Shown: piece after piece, positions 11,511-23,036 of the stretch
Numbering within the stretch: position 1 is the first letter of the stretch
Layout of the letters: the number at the start of each line of letters is the position of its first letter
DNA from: Salvator merianae
Taxonomy: Eukaryota; Chordata; Lepidosauria; Squamata; Teiidae
DNA: 64,000 bases
Direction: 5' to 3'
NCBI GenBank assembly: GCA_003586115.2
Contig: QVOM02000071.1
Coordinates: forward strand, 2,216,069 to 2,280,068
Translations under genes and position numbers: made by a program
Notes under the pieces: model-generated
What the model was told of the DNA's origin: nothing
The model's database searches: none
What the model saw: the letters and a program-made list of their open reading frames with translations, nothing else

Positions 11511-14358
11511 AACTACCAAAATCTTTTTTTGATTTGGTGGAAATTTTACAACTGGAGCTATAAAAATGGCAATGCAAAAGAATATACATACTTTACAGAA
11601 AGACACAGATCTTTTTCAAGGATTGACATGATTTTAATGTCTAGGACGATTGCAAATCAGGTAACTGCAGTGGATATTCTACCTGAAATGTTTGCTGATC
11701 ATAACCCAGTAAAATTAGTGATTGGGTATAGACCGACGAAATCCAGATGGGAATACTTTGAAGACAATTTAAATAAAGGGACAAACCTGAATATAGAATG
11801 GGATGCTAGTAAAGCTTTCATCAGAGGACATTTAATTAATTATTAATTTATTAAAAGATAAAGGGCAAAAAGTGAGTTTAAGAAAGAGATGGAACTAAAG
11901 CAAAAACCAGATTGTCAAGAAACTGATAAATTTGAAAATTTTACAAAGGGAAATTTCAACGATGGTCATTGAAGAAATGGAACTGAAACTGATTTACTTG
12001 AAGCAAAAAAGCTTTGAACCAGCTAATAAACTACGGAAGTGGTTGGCATACAAGCTGAGAAAGAAAAAATCATTACAAAATTGAAAGATGCTGACAAAGA
12101 GGTAACGAACGGAGTAGACATTACGTAAGTAATGTGTGAATTTTATAAAGAATTTTACAAGAGAGAAGTTTTGGAGTAAGACATTAAAGATTATTGAGGG
12201 GAAAAAATTACTACAGATTTCAGAACAACATAGGACTATTTTGAATGATCCAAAAACACAAAAGGAACTCTTTGAAGCAATCAAGAAATGAATGGAGGGA
12301 AGACGTCAGGTCCCAATGGTCTAACAGCAATTTATTATAAATTTTTTCAAGAAGAACTACAAATATCATTATTGATGATGATGAATAATATATTAAATAG
12401 TGGGAAAGTACCAGAAAGTTGGGGGAAGGCAGTTATAACATTGATTGCAAAAGACAGTCAAGATTTAATGTTACAAAAAAATTAAAGACCAATACCATTA
12501 TTGAATAATGATTATAAAATTTTTGCAAGTATAATGAAAATGAGGCTTAAACTTGTGTTACAAGAATTTATTCACCAGGATTTCTTCCCAAGAGACAAAT
12601 GAAGGACTATGTAAGGACTATAATTAATGTTATTGAATCAAGCTGCATTAATTTTTCTGAATGTGGAAAAAGATTTTGACAATCTGAATTGGAACTTTAA
12701 TATTTTTGACAAGATGAACTTTGGAGAGAATTTTACAAAATGGATTAAGGCAATATACTCTACTCAGTCAGCTCAACTTGTAATTAACGGTGAAGTCTCA
12801 CAAGATTTCCCAATATGAAAAGGTGCAAGACAGAGATGTCCACTTTATTTATATTAGCATTAGGGGTATTGGATAGACCAATAAGGCAGGAGAGTGATAT
12901 TGAAGGTCTGAAGATTAAAAGAGTATAAAATCAGAGCTTTTGTGGATGATGTAGTGATTATTTTAAAAGATCCAAATGAATTGACAGAAACAGTAAAACT
13001 TTTGATAGAGACTTATGGGAAGGTGGCAGATTTCAAAACTAATGAGAAAAAGACTAAAATACTAGTAAAAAATATGGGAACAAGAAGAACTTAGAAGAAA
13101 ATTTGTGTTTAATGTAGAAAAGACAGTCAAATATTTAGGTTTGCTCCTGACTAAACAAAATTTTGCATTGTACCAGAATAGTTATGTGAAATTCTGGTCA
13201 GAGATCAAGCAAGATTTGGGAAGATGGTCTAAATTGAGTTTATTGTTACTGGGAAGAATTTCAGCAATAAAAATGACTGTTTTGCCAAGAATGTTGTTTT
13301 CGTTTTAATCTCTACCAATAATAATCAATGAAGTGGTATTTAAGCAATGGCAAAAAGATTTGATAAGATTTATTTGTCAAGGTAAAAAGCCAAGAAAACA
13401 ATTTAAACTGATACAAGATTCAAAAGAAAGAGGAGGGTCGGGTCTTCCAAATTTAAAATTATATCATGATGCCTGTTTAAATTGGATTGCAAAATAGTTT
13501 TTGTTAAGAGATAAAAAATTGCAGTTCCAGTTGGACCGTCATGATTTAAGATATGGTTGGTATGGTTACCTATGGTATGATAAGGTAACAGTGAATGCTG
13601 CCTTTAAAAATCAATATGTAAGAAATGTTTTATGGAAAGTTTGGGTTAAATATAAAAGTAAATTATACACAAAAATGCCAATGTGGGCTTCACCCCATGA
13701 AGGCATATTTAAAAAATCTAGGAGAAGAGATAAATGGATTAAATATGAAGATGTATGGAGTAAAAATGATGTAACAAATGAATTTGTTTTAAAAACAAGA
13801 GATCAGTTAAATCACAAAGGTCTGGAGGTACTTTAGTTTATGCATGCACACTTTTTGGATGTATTTAGACAAGGAAAAAAAGAAGGACTTAGATATGAAC
13901 TTAGAAGTAGAAAGACAGAAATGGGGAGAAAATCTTGAAAAAGAAAAGAGAGGTATTATGGATATGATATATAGACTACTTTTGAAGATAGATCTGGAAC
14001 AAGAGCAAGTTAAAGAATGCATGATAACATGGGCCAGAAATTTGAATTATAATATACAGATGGAACAATAGGAAAACTTTGGATTAAAGGTTTGAAATTT
14101 ACTATATGTAATGCTTTAAAAGAGAATATATATAAGATGATATATAGATGGTATTTTATCACCGTATAAAATTTCAAAAATATTTCAAAACATCTCAAAT
14201 AAGTGTTGGAAATGTAAAAAGCAAGAAGAACTTGCTTTTTATATGTGGAGGACTTGCAAAAAAGTAAAAACAAGTTTGCTGCAAATATTTACAGTTATGC
14301 AGAAGATCTTAAAGATTAATATTCTTTTTAAACCAGAATTTTAAACTAGAATTTAAAC
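11511..14358 (+). mobile_element. L1-type LINE, degenerate ORF2
   Basis: This is the same subfamily as the L1 at 47084-53201. In order on the plus strand there is the endonuclease C-terminus (EYTYFTERHRSFSRIDMIL at about 11580-11635) and the linker RWEYFEDNLNKG. The reverse transcriptase follows: GPNGLTAIYYKFFQEEL at about 12310-12360, FLNVEKDFDNLNWNF at about 12655-12700, and a FVDDVVI catalytic block at about 12938-12960. The C-terminal region runs from SFLLRDKKLQFQL to CWKCKKQEELAFYMWRTC, which is the C-terminal Cys/His-like cluster (about 14205-14260). Many stops and shifts occur. The 5' end is truncated in the endonuclease. Confidence 0.88.
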
Positions 14359-14359
14359 C

Positions 14360-14701
14360 TGATGGCACTGCCGCGATCAGCTGATGGTGTCTGCACATTG
14401 CATGGGCATCCCATGGCAGTGGATGGATGATTGACAGCCACTGCCGCAATGACGATCAGGTCTGTGCTCAATTGGGCACCAGAATACTGAATTGGGCATT
14501 GCGCAGCCCTGTCTGGCATCACCGGCCACTGCTATGATGAGGATCAGGCATGGCTACCAGCGTTCGTACCACAAACATCAGTAGCCAGCTTCTGGTAAGT
14601 TCCTAGGCCCCATAGTGCGGATGATGTCCGCACATTGGAGTCTATTCCACCTTAGAATGGGATAATTATCCCATTCTAAGGTGGAAGGCGTGAACAGGCC
14701 C
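14360..14701 (-). mobile_element. Harbinger-type non-autonomous element (one end)
   Basis: The right end (GAACAGGCCC at 14692-14701) is the reverse complement of the GGGCCTGTTC terminus of the elements at 16770 and 27185. The adjoining subterminal sequence matches the left end of the 16770 element. It contains a perfect 38-bp palindrome at 14647-14684. The opposite terminus near 14360 is not clear and no target duplication was found, so the element may be truncated where it meets the L1. Confidence 0.6.
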
Positions 14702-14899
14702 AATGTGTACCTATCTACAAAGTTCTTAAAAAGTAGCCAGCCATCAAGAAAACTGGATCCCAATTACATATATCTCTTCCCATCTGGAGAGCAATTAACT
14801 AGGTGACTTGCAAACTGATACTTCCAAAGCAATACAGGATTTACCCAATGTTTTATATCACTTTTCTCAAGTCAGCATTCTCTACGTCACCATGGCAGC

Positions 14900-15192
14900 A
14901 GTAGAAGAAAAAGAAGAAGAAGAAGAACTTGCTTTTTATACCCCGCTTTTCTCGGCCGAAGCTGACTCAAAGCGGCTTACAAGGTTATTTTTCGCCCGAA
15001 GGCTTACATCTATCTAACTTCCGCATCACACAACGTGATGCTCCCTATTTATCTACTTGCAATTACTTGCTTTCGAACAGTTAGAGGCCAGTAGAGGGTG
15101 CTCATCCCCTCTACACGGCAGACAGGGGCCTTGAACTCTGATCCTCCTATTGAAAGATCAGTGCCTTAGTCACCTGCGCCACCGTGCCACCA
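14900..15192 (-). mobile_element. tRNA-derived SINE
   Basis: Read on the minus strand, the 5' end has tRNA-like RNA polymerase III boxes. An A-box-like TGGCGCAGGTGACTAAGGC (15162-15180) and a B-box-like GAGTTCAAGGC (15129-15139) are correctly spaced. The body ends with a segment of the type 'GTAAGCCGCTTTGAGTCAGC' and 'AAAGCGGGGTATAAAAAG'. It then runs into an (TTC)n tail, seen as (GAA)n at 14903-14928 on the plus strand. This architecture is common for lizard SINEs, but I do not assign a family name. Confidence 0.75.
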
Positions 15193-15195
15193 TAA

Positions 15196-16766
15196 CCACT
15201 GCCAACTTCCCCAATCACAGGGGCTGACGAAATACACTTTGAAGTCAAGGACATCATGGACTCAAGGGTATTTACGAAGCATCTGTAGTACTTTCTGCAA
15301 TGGGAACACTTTCCAGCGGCTGAACAGTATTGAGTGGATGTGGAGGATATACAGTACATGCTAGCTACCTGGAGAAACTGTGGCGATAAAGCAAGGGAGG
15401 GGACTTTGTTTTAGGGGATTGGGACGTAAGGCACGATATGCCTGCCAAGGACTTCTTATTTGGAAAAGGACTCTCATTGCTATATAGATTTTGTAAATAT
15501 TGTATTCTTCAAGTGGCACCACTTTTGCATATAGTTACATTTTGGATGGAAAGCAGTGACAGCTGGTGGGTTTCAAGACTGAGTGTTCACAACTGAGGTA
15601 GTCAAGGAGGCAGAGCCATAGGGATCAAGGAGGTAGAGTCAGAGGGGTCAAGCAGGCAGAGCCAGATACCATGTGAACAAATTCAACTAAATTTTAATGT
15701 AATAAAACATTCCCATGGGGCAAACATATATTCATAAATTATTCTATAATTGCTCTTCCTGCTGCATTTATTGTGCATATTAAGGTCACTGTATTACTAT
15801 TATTATATTTGGGATACACCATCAGTGTTCCATTATGACCCCTTCAAGCTTTGAGCTGGTAATGCAGTTGTCTTTCCTGTTGCCTGTGAAAGCTGGATGC
15901 TGAGAAAGAAAGAAAAGAACTTGGGGCTCCAATAGGACAACCAATACATAACTGTGTGAACTATTCACACTAGCAAAGCCAGACAGATGTCAGAGAGGCA
16001 GGTCTTAAGTCTCTCTGAAGCTTAGTAGATAAAAAACTGTTACAGCAGGGGTGTGGTAAGGCCACATGAGGTGGCCAACATGATGCCCAGGAGTGTCATG
16101 GAACCCTAGAGGCCTCCCTTGGTGTCTTCAAAGCTTTGCTCCCTTAAAAACTCTATATAGCTGAAATAAAGAAGCTGGAAAATCTTTATGTCATCTTCAC
16201 ATACGTACATTTCAATGCTTCTCTCTCAACCACTGTCTGTTTAATTGTAGAGCCACGATCCATTTTAATTTCATGAGATCCAATTCTTAGACAGCTACCA
16301 TGGAAAAGCAAAGAGTGTTTGTGTTTGCATGTGTTTCCTCTTGACTTTGAGGGCAGAAAATTACCTAGAAAAAATAAGCAACCCAAACAGTATCCCATTC
16401 AAAATCTTTGCATGGGCCCCCAAAATTATCCTTGTGTAATGGAGAGATTTTTATCCACCCACAGGGGAGGCAGAAATTTAGTGAAGCAAGTCTGTCCACC
16501 TAGGTAATGATTTAAAACACCGGGGTGAATTCTGCAAAAAATCTCACTAAGTTACTTCTAAGAACCAGTGACAGTTTTTGCCCGGAAACTGTACAGCTTC
16601 TTCCTCACCAACATCATTCTCACTCTCCAACATTATTTCTACTGGATATACTCTGGTCTCCCAAGCAAGTGACTTATAAATTTAACTCCCCCTGTACTGA
16701 TGTATTTGGGAACTATCACATAGTTATTGCATTCAAGAATGTTGAAGGCAACTATTGCACAGAAAC
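15196..16766. other. No gene seen
   Basis: A noncoding stretch with no recognised repeat. Open frames in it are short and show no family resemblance. Confidence 0.4.
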
Positions 16767-16769
16767 TCA

Positions 16770-17265
16770 GGGCCTGTTCACACTTTCCACACTAGAATGG
16801 GCTAATTAGTCCATTCTAGCATGGAACAGACCCCATCGTGCAGACACTGCCTGCACGATGGGGCCTGAAAGCAGACCCCAAGCTGGATAATGGCGTCCAG
16901 CGTCCCTGGCCCGATCGCGGCGGCATGGGCTCCATTGGGGCCTCGTACAGGCCCATTTGGGCCCACGCGAAGGCATGGACTCAATTGCCCATCATGCAAT
17001 GATCACGCATGCAATGATCCACATGCTGATTGCCCAGAAGATGGCCGCCACCACGGACAAGAGGTAGGTGCGAACGAATCCTCACCTGAAGCTCACCTGA
17101 ATCCACAGGTGAGGATTCGGACGCTGGTTTTTTACTTGTCTGGGCGCTAGTAATGATCGGCAGCGGATCAAGTTCGCTGCCGGTTGCTACGGCCCTCCTC
17201 TGGTGCGATAGCACTTGTCTAGCAAGCATCCTTGATGCTTGCTAGTTACAAGTGCGAACAGGCCC
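16770..17265 (+). mobile_element. Harbinger-type MITE with TCA target duplication
   Basis: A 496-bp element has inverted ends GGGCCTGTTCACACTT (left) and AAGTGCGAACAGGCCC (right). It is flanked by a 3-bp duplication TCA at 16767-16769 and 17266-17268. It contains no transposase. Three-base target duplications and this terminal sequence fit the PIF/Harbinger superfamily. The ends match those of the elements at 14701 and 27185, and the right half matches 28380-28615. Confidence 0.85.
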
Positions 17266-17694
17266 TCAGAGAGAAACTCTTTCTGGCTTATACTGATGAA
17301 ACTTACAATCATCTCCTAGGCTGGAAGGCACTTGGGTGTGCCCACACTCCAAAAGCTAGAAAAGGCTAAAGCAACAAATGAAAAAGCTGAGAGCAACCAC
17401 CATCTGAAAAGCATTATGAAGGGGATTGTTTTTGTATCATCATTCCTGATGAAATAATAGCTCCTTTTACACATAGTTTGTCTAATCTGATTTCCAATTC
17501 ATACAGGCCCTTGGGACACTAAATCTAAATACTACATAAGAAAGCTTCCCTCATGAGTTTTGCAAGCAAGGTGAAAGTTAAGAAAATTCATCTTTCCATC
17601 TCTGATAACTGCTGGAGAATAGGAAACTGGCTGATAAGGAAAATCGATTGGGGGTCAAACACCTAATCTTAAAAGCATTTATCTGTTTTATGTG
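17266..17694. other. No gene seen
   Basis: Noncoding and unassigned. Confidence 0.4.
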
Positions 17695-17827
17695 TTTTAC
17701 GATGTCTTCAAGGAGAGCCAGGACAGACATCTATCTGGAATGGTTTAGTGAATCCTGCATTGAGCAGGGGGTTGGACTCAATGACCATGGAGGTCCCTTC
17801 CAACTCAATGATTCTACAATTCTACAA
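17695..17827 (+). mobile_element. CR1 3' terminal fragment
   Basis: This short piece contains the last codons of CR1 ORF2, the conserved 'GGTCCCTTCCAACTC' block and the terminal ATTCTACAATTCTACAA repeat. It is strongly 5'-truncated. Confidence 0.9.
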
Positions 17828-17860
17828 ATTAAAATTACAGTAAAGAAACACCTGGTTAAA

Positions 17861-18200
17861 GAGAGTTGGAGAAGTATCAACAGCTGGACCAGAGAGCTCT
17901 GGGAAGAGAGGTCAAGGCTACTACAGAGGGGAAGAAAGGGAACTGTTCATTCTGTGAGTGCAACTGGTATTCTGTGAGATACCAGCTGAGGACAAAGCCA
18001 CCAGCGCACCTGCTAAACCAGCTGAAAAGGAAGGAAAGAAGACCAGGCTTCTTTGGAGATCTTTGGCTGCTACAAGCTGCAAGCTCCAGCAAGCATCCCA
18101 CATGCATGCTACTGCCACCATCACGCTGCCATCACCCACCTTTTTTTAAGGGTGGGAGGCTGATCTGCTCTGCCAAGGCAGATTGGTGGTGGCAATAGAG
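17861..18200 (+). repeat. Unidentified dispersed repeat, copy 1
   Basis: This stretch is clearly homologous to 19436-19765. Both start with a 'GGAGAAGTATCAnCAGCTG' block, carry 'GAGCTCTrGGAAGAGAGGTC' and 'CTACAAGCTGCAAGCTC', and end in a T-run followed by AAGGGTGGGAG and GGCAGATTGGTGGTGGCA. A short open stretch (EKYQQLDQRALGREV) is shared by the two copies with conservative changes, so it may derive from a coding element. No family was recognised. Confidence 0.7.
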
Positions 18201-19365
18201 CTGCCATCCCTTTCAACTCTTGGGGCGCAGTCCGACATCATAAATTTAATCCATATTGCAAGAGTATGAGGACTGAATTCATCTTCTGATCATTCCCACA
18301 TTTGCATTTTAACACAGACTCAGTTCGGACTTGCTCATTCTCACAGTGATGTTTCCGAAACCATACCTTTTCTTCCTCCACCCCTCACCAAATTCACCTC
18401 CCTGCGCAGTCAGTGATTGGTTACAATTCCAACATTCAAATCTTGACTTCACAGGGGCGGACAAGCCAAACCCCGCCCTCCATACATACCTGCTGCTGCC
18501 TCAGAACATGGATTCACTTGGCAGTGGTACTAGGCATTCACCATTTGCTCCTTCTCCCCCTCCAGTCTGTATCTACACAAGCAGAACTTTAATACCACAT
18601 GTATTGCACAATTAAGCTTCTTAAAGGGCAGGTGGTCCATTGCAATTGCACTTTTGCACAATTGCGCAATTTAAAAGTAGTGCAAAAGCAGGAAGAGATC
18701 TGTGAAGAGGGGGAAATGTGGGGGGCTCTATTATCATGATAGTGTAGTTAATGGCCAGCAAATGGACTCTGTCTCACCTCCCTCCGAGACATCTGCAGCG
18801 GCATGTGTCCCACTACATAGCTGTGTGCTACCGACGGCAAAACTGATACTGAGTGGGTTCTTTTTGGGGGCAAGAAGACTGCATCCCCAAACAAGAGCAG
18901 TCTGTTTTTTAGTTTAATCAACAGACAGAAGTGGAGGAAGCCTTTAATTTCTTCCTGGCAGTGTCGAATGGGGGATAAAGGAAGAGAAAGGACTGCAGTT
19001 TAGCAAAGTAAAATGGAACACGTTTTTCTTTTCTCCTGGCAGTGGGGGAACGGAGGATAATGGAGGTGGAAGGAAGTACTGTGCTTCCTGCCCACCCACA
19101 AAGTCTGTCATTGGACAGCAGGAAATGGGAAGCCCTCCCTCTGCATGCACCCCAAAAAGTACAGTCCCTCCCAAATAGTCTCCTTCTGTGTTCTCACATC
19201 GCAAAGTAAAGCGGGCTAGCACTCTGGAACAGCTTGAGAACGCATTAAATCCGAATGCAAAGTAGTCCAGATTTCACCAATATAGTGCAGAAAAACTACA
19301 GAAAGGCAAGATCATGTTGGGCCAGCGGGAACTGTAAACCAATTAAATGCCATGTCAGAACATGT
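18201..19365. other. No gene seen
   Basis: Noncoding. A small self-complementary stretch (TTGCACAATTGCGCAATT) lies near 18653-18670. Nothing else was recognised. Confidence 0.4.
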
Positions 19366-19800
19366 CCTTGGAATAAATAAAAACAAAGTACTCCTCCTTG
19401 ACTCTTTTGACTCTTTCTTTTTTCCTTCAGTTTTTGAGTCGGAGAAGTATCAGCAGCTGAACAAGGGAGCTCTAGGAAGAGAGGTCGAAGCTACTATGGA
19501 GGGGAAGAAAAAGAGCTGTTTACTCTGTGAGAGGGCTATCAGCTGAGGATAAAGCTGCCAGCGTACCTGCTAAATCAGATGAAAGGGAAGAAAAGGAGAC
19601 TGGGCTTGCTTGGAGATCTTCAGCTACTACAAGCTGCAAGCTCTAGCAAACAGCCTACGTACATGCCAGCACCACCGGCCTATTGCGTCCACCTCCCTTT
19701 TTTTTTTTTTTAAGGGTGGGAGACTGATCTGCTCTGCAAAGGCAGATTGGTGGTGGCAAGAGAGCCAGTCTTGGAGTAAATAAAAACAAACAAACAAGGC
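19366..19800 (+). repeat. Unidentified dispersed repeat, copy 2 with direct-repeat flanks
   Basis: The core 19436-19765 is the second copy of the repeat at 17861-18200. It is flanked by a direct repeat about 400 bp apart. A block starting CTTGGAATAAATAAAAAC at 19367, followed by CTCCTCCTTG and CTTCAGTTTTT, recurs from 19768 as CTTGGAGTAAATAAAAAC and continues to about 19865. This suggests a tandem array of a roughly 400-bp unit, or a retroelement with short terminal repeats. Confidence 0.6.
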
Positions 19801-20179
19801 ATGCTTTCTCTCGTCCTCCTCCTTGTCTCTCTTGCCTCCTTGTTCTTTTTCCCCTCAGTTTTTTTTAACATGAAAAAGCACCTCCTCAGCAAAATAAAAG
19901 CCTCTGGCTTTTTCAGATTTAGGAGAAGGGGAGGAGCTAAGAGATCACATGCAAGAAACTGACAAATATAATTGGATTGCCTGGTGGCGAACCACAAAAT
20001 AGCTTTTTTTTGCTGTTTAGGCCAATTGCAAATTGCCACTTGCCCAAGCAGAATTTTTATTGATTGAAATAAAAAGTATTATTTTCAATGCATCTAATCT
20101 TGAATTCCTAGGGTGGGAGTGAGTTTGAGGGCTCAGCAACCCAACACATAGGCAAGCCCCTGATGGAAGGTTGAAAATT

Positions 20180-20434
20180 GGATAATCTTGGAAGGAATTG
20201 TTACTTTGGGGAAGAAAGGTTGGGGATTGGAAGATAGTACATTTAACTTGTTATTTTGTTAATAATGAATAAGTATAGACATGATGAAAGAAATAAATGT
20301 ACCTGGAAAATATATTATAGAAAAATGATGTTGTACTAGGTTGTGTTATGTTATGTGTAATGTATATAATGTAATAGTTGTAACTGTATTCATTACATTT
20401 AAATAATAAAATTCTTTAAAAAAAAAAAAAAGTA
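20180..20434 (+). mobile_element. Retrotransposon 3' end with A-tail
   Basis: An A/T-rich noncoding stretch ends in AATAATAAAATTCTTT and a 14-base A run. It resembles the 3' untranslated end of the L1 copies in this window. No coding region is attached. Confidence 0.45.
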
Positions 20435-20539
20435 TAAATGTAGCCCTCCTGACCAGAGAGGTATTCTAGTCAAGAGTTAGTTGTACTGATTTGCACCTTG
20501 AACACTTTTGTTTTTATCATTTTTGAGAAAGAAGATCTA

Positions 20540-20906
20540 GGCAGGAAAGTGGAGGAACTGGGAGCACAAGTTGTCTTCTTTTCTATCCTCCCAGTGAATG
20601 GTCTTGGAACAAGAAGATGGAGCAAGATTCTAGAGGTGAACAACTGGCTATGTTGATGGTGCTATCAGGAAGGATTTAGATTTCTAGATAATGGATTGAA
20701 CTACTTATATGATGGACTCCTTGCAAGAGATGGGCTCCATCTTACAAAGACAGGAAAACACGTATTTGGCAGGAGACTTGCTGCACTCATTAGGAGAGCT
20801 TTAAACTAGGGCGAAAGGGAAAGGGAAGTAAAAGTCCAGAGAAAGATAAGCAGCTAATGAATACAGATGAGGATCTTGCTACCAGAAATGAAAGGAAGGA
20901 ACAAAG
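20540..20906 (+). mobile_element. CR1 ORF1 C-terminus (SGNH esterase-type), outer element
   Basis: The plus strand encodes a 'VFFSILPVNG' block and then 'ARDGLHLTKTGKHVFGRRLA' ending at a stop near 20808. These are the last conserved blocks of the SGNH-hydrolase (esterase) domain of CR1 ORF1 proteins, with the catalytic Asp-x-x-His in RDGLH. After the ORF1 stop, the inter-ORF region is cut at 20906 by a CR1 in the opposite direction. It resumes at about 23037 with the start of ORF2. Confidence 0.75.
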
Positions 20907-23036
20907 ACATAAGAACATAAGAGGAGCCTTGCTGGATCAGACCACAGCCCATCTAGTCCAGCATTCTGTTTCACACAGTGGCCCACCAGTTGCATCTGGG
21001 CATTCTCAAGCAGAATAAAAGGCAGAACCTTCACCTGCTCTTGACTTCCCACAAAGACATCCTGCCTGTCTTTCCAACCTGGAGGCAGTACCTAGGTATC
21101 CATTCTAGTAGCCATTGATACACCTGACCTCCATGAATCTGTCCAGTCATTTCTTAAAGCCATCCAGGTTGATGACTGTCACCACCCCTTCTGATAATAA
21201 GTTACATAGACCAATGACCCTCTGGGTGAAAAAATACTTCCCCTTGTCGGTCCTAACTCTCCAACCTAACAGTTTCATAGTGTGACCCCCGGTCCTAGTC
21301 TTGTGTGATAGAGAAAAGAATTTCTCTCCGTCCACCCTATCCATACTGTGCATGATTTTATATACGTCAATCAGGTCTCCTCTTAAACGCTGCTTTTCAA
21401 GGCTGAAGAGGCCAAGGCGTTGCAGCCTGATATCGTAAGGAAGGTGTTCCAGCCCCTTGGTCATTCTGGTTGCCCTTTTCTGCACCTTCTCCAGTTCCAC
21501 AATATTCTTTCTGAGGTGAGGTGACCAGAATTGTACACAATATTCCAAGTGTGGTCTCACCATAGATTTAAAAAGAGCCACAATGACACTTGCCGACTTG
21601 TTTTCTATTCCCTTCCTAATTACCCCTAGCATTGAATTTGCTTTTTTCACTCCCGCTGCACACTGGGTTGACACCTTCATTGAGCTGTCTACCAGTACCC
21701 CAAGATCCTTTTCCTGGTCTGTCACAGAAAGCTTGGCTTCCATCAGTTTATAGGTATAATTGGGGTTCTTTTCCCGATGTGCATCACTTTGCACTTGCTA
21801 AGTTTGAAGTGCATTTGCCACTTCATTGCCCACTCACCCAATGTCAAGATAACCCTCTGGAGCTCTTTACAATCACTCTCTGTTTTTACTACTCTGAACA
21901 ATTTAGTGTCATCAGCAAACTTTTTTCACTTACCCCTGTGCTAGATCATTTATGAATAAATTAAAAAGCAGGGGTCCTAATACTGGATCTTGTGGGACCC
22001 CACTTTTCACCTCTTTCCACTCTGAGAACTGACCATTTATTCCTACTCTCTGTTTCCTGTCCTTAAGCCAGTTATCCATTATGGACAGGACCTGTCTTCT
22101 TATGCCGTAACTGCTGAGTTTATTCAGGAGTCTTTGATGAGGGACTTGGTCAAAAGCCGTCTGAAAGTCCAGATAGACAATGTCAAGTGGGTCACCTTTA
22201 TCCACATGTTTATTAACACTTCCAAAAAATTCTAACAAGTTTGTAAGGCATGATTTATCTTTGCAGAAGCCATACTGATTTTCTTTCAGCAATGTTTGCT
22301 CTTCTATGTGTTTAGTAATTTTATCCTTAATTATGGTTTCCATCAATTTACCTAGAACTGATGTTAAGCTGATTGGTCTTAATTTCCTGGATCACCCCTT
22401 GATCCATTTTTGAAGATCAGTGTCACATTTGCCACCCTCCGGTCTTCAGGCACAGAGCCTAATTTTAGGGAAAGATTATATATTTTGGCTAGAAACTTAG
22501 CAATTTCAAATGTGAGTTCTTTAAGAACTCTTGGATGAATGCCATCTAGTCCTGGTGATTTGTTAGCATCTAGTTTATTAAGACATGCAAGAACCTCCTC
22601 CGTGGTTACCTCTACCTGATTTACTTCTTCTGACTCCCTCCCTGAAAAGATTGACTCAGCTGCCGGCATATGCTCTCTATCTTCCTCAGTAAAAACAGAG
22701 GCAAAAAATTCATTTAGCCTTTCTGCAATCTCTGTGTCCTCTGTAATTATCCCCTTCTGTTCATTATGATCTAGTGGTCAAACTGCTTTTCTGGTTGGAT
22801 TCCTACTTCTGATATACTTAAAGAAATCGTTATTTCTTTTGATGTTCTTAGCAATGTGCTCCTCAAAATTCTTCTCAGCGTTCCTAATTGCTGCCTTGCA
22901 TTTGTTTTGCCAGAGTCTGTGTTCTTTCCTGTTCTCCTCATTAGGACAAGCCTTCCATCTTCTGAATGATCTTTCTTTGCTTTTAATGACTTCCCATACT
23001 GCATTTGTAAACCACACTGGTGTCCTCTTGGAAGGA
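20907..23036 (-). mobile_element. CR1-group LINE inserted into another CR1
   Basis: This element lies in reverse orientation. Its 3' end at 20907 has the ACATAAGAACATAAG motif and the conserved 'GCTGGATCAGACCA' block. The minus strand then encodes, from 3' to 5', the C-terminal RT region (21147-21794, including DQEKDLGVLVDSSMKVSTQC and [14 protein letters not shown]). Next are RT blocks at 21930-22346 (VYLDFQTAFDQVPHQRL, SGVPQDPVLGPLLFNLFIND) and 22379-22669 (NKSPGLDGIHPRVLKEL). A linker at 22771-23036 follows. The catalytic FADD block falls in a frame-shifted part near 21900-21925. It is a different subfamily from the other CR1 copies. The 5' end is truncated. Confidence 0.9.

Noticed and set aside
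16186..16398. Minus-strand 70-codon frame considered as a possible RBP3 exon
   Set aside because: The residues do not match any part of IRBP module 4 and no flanking splice sites fit the phase left by exon 2.
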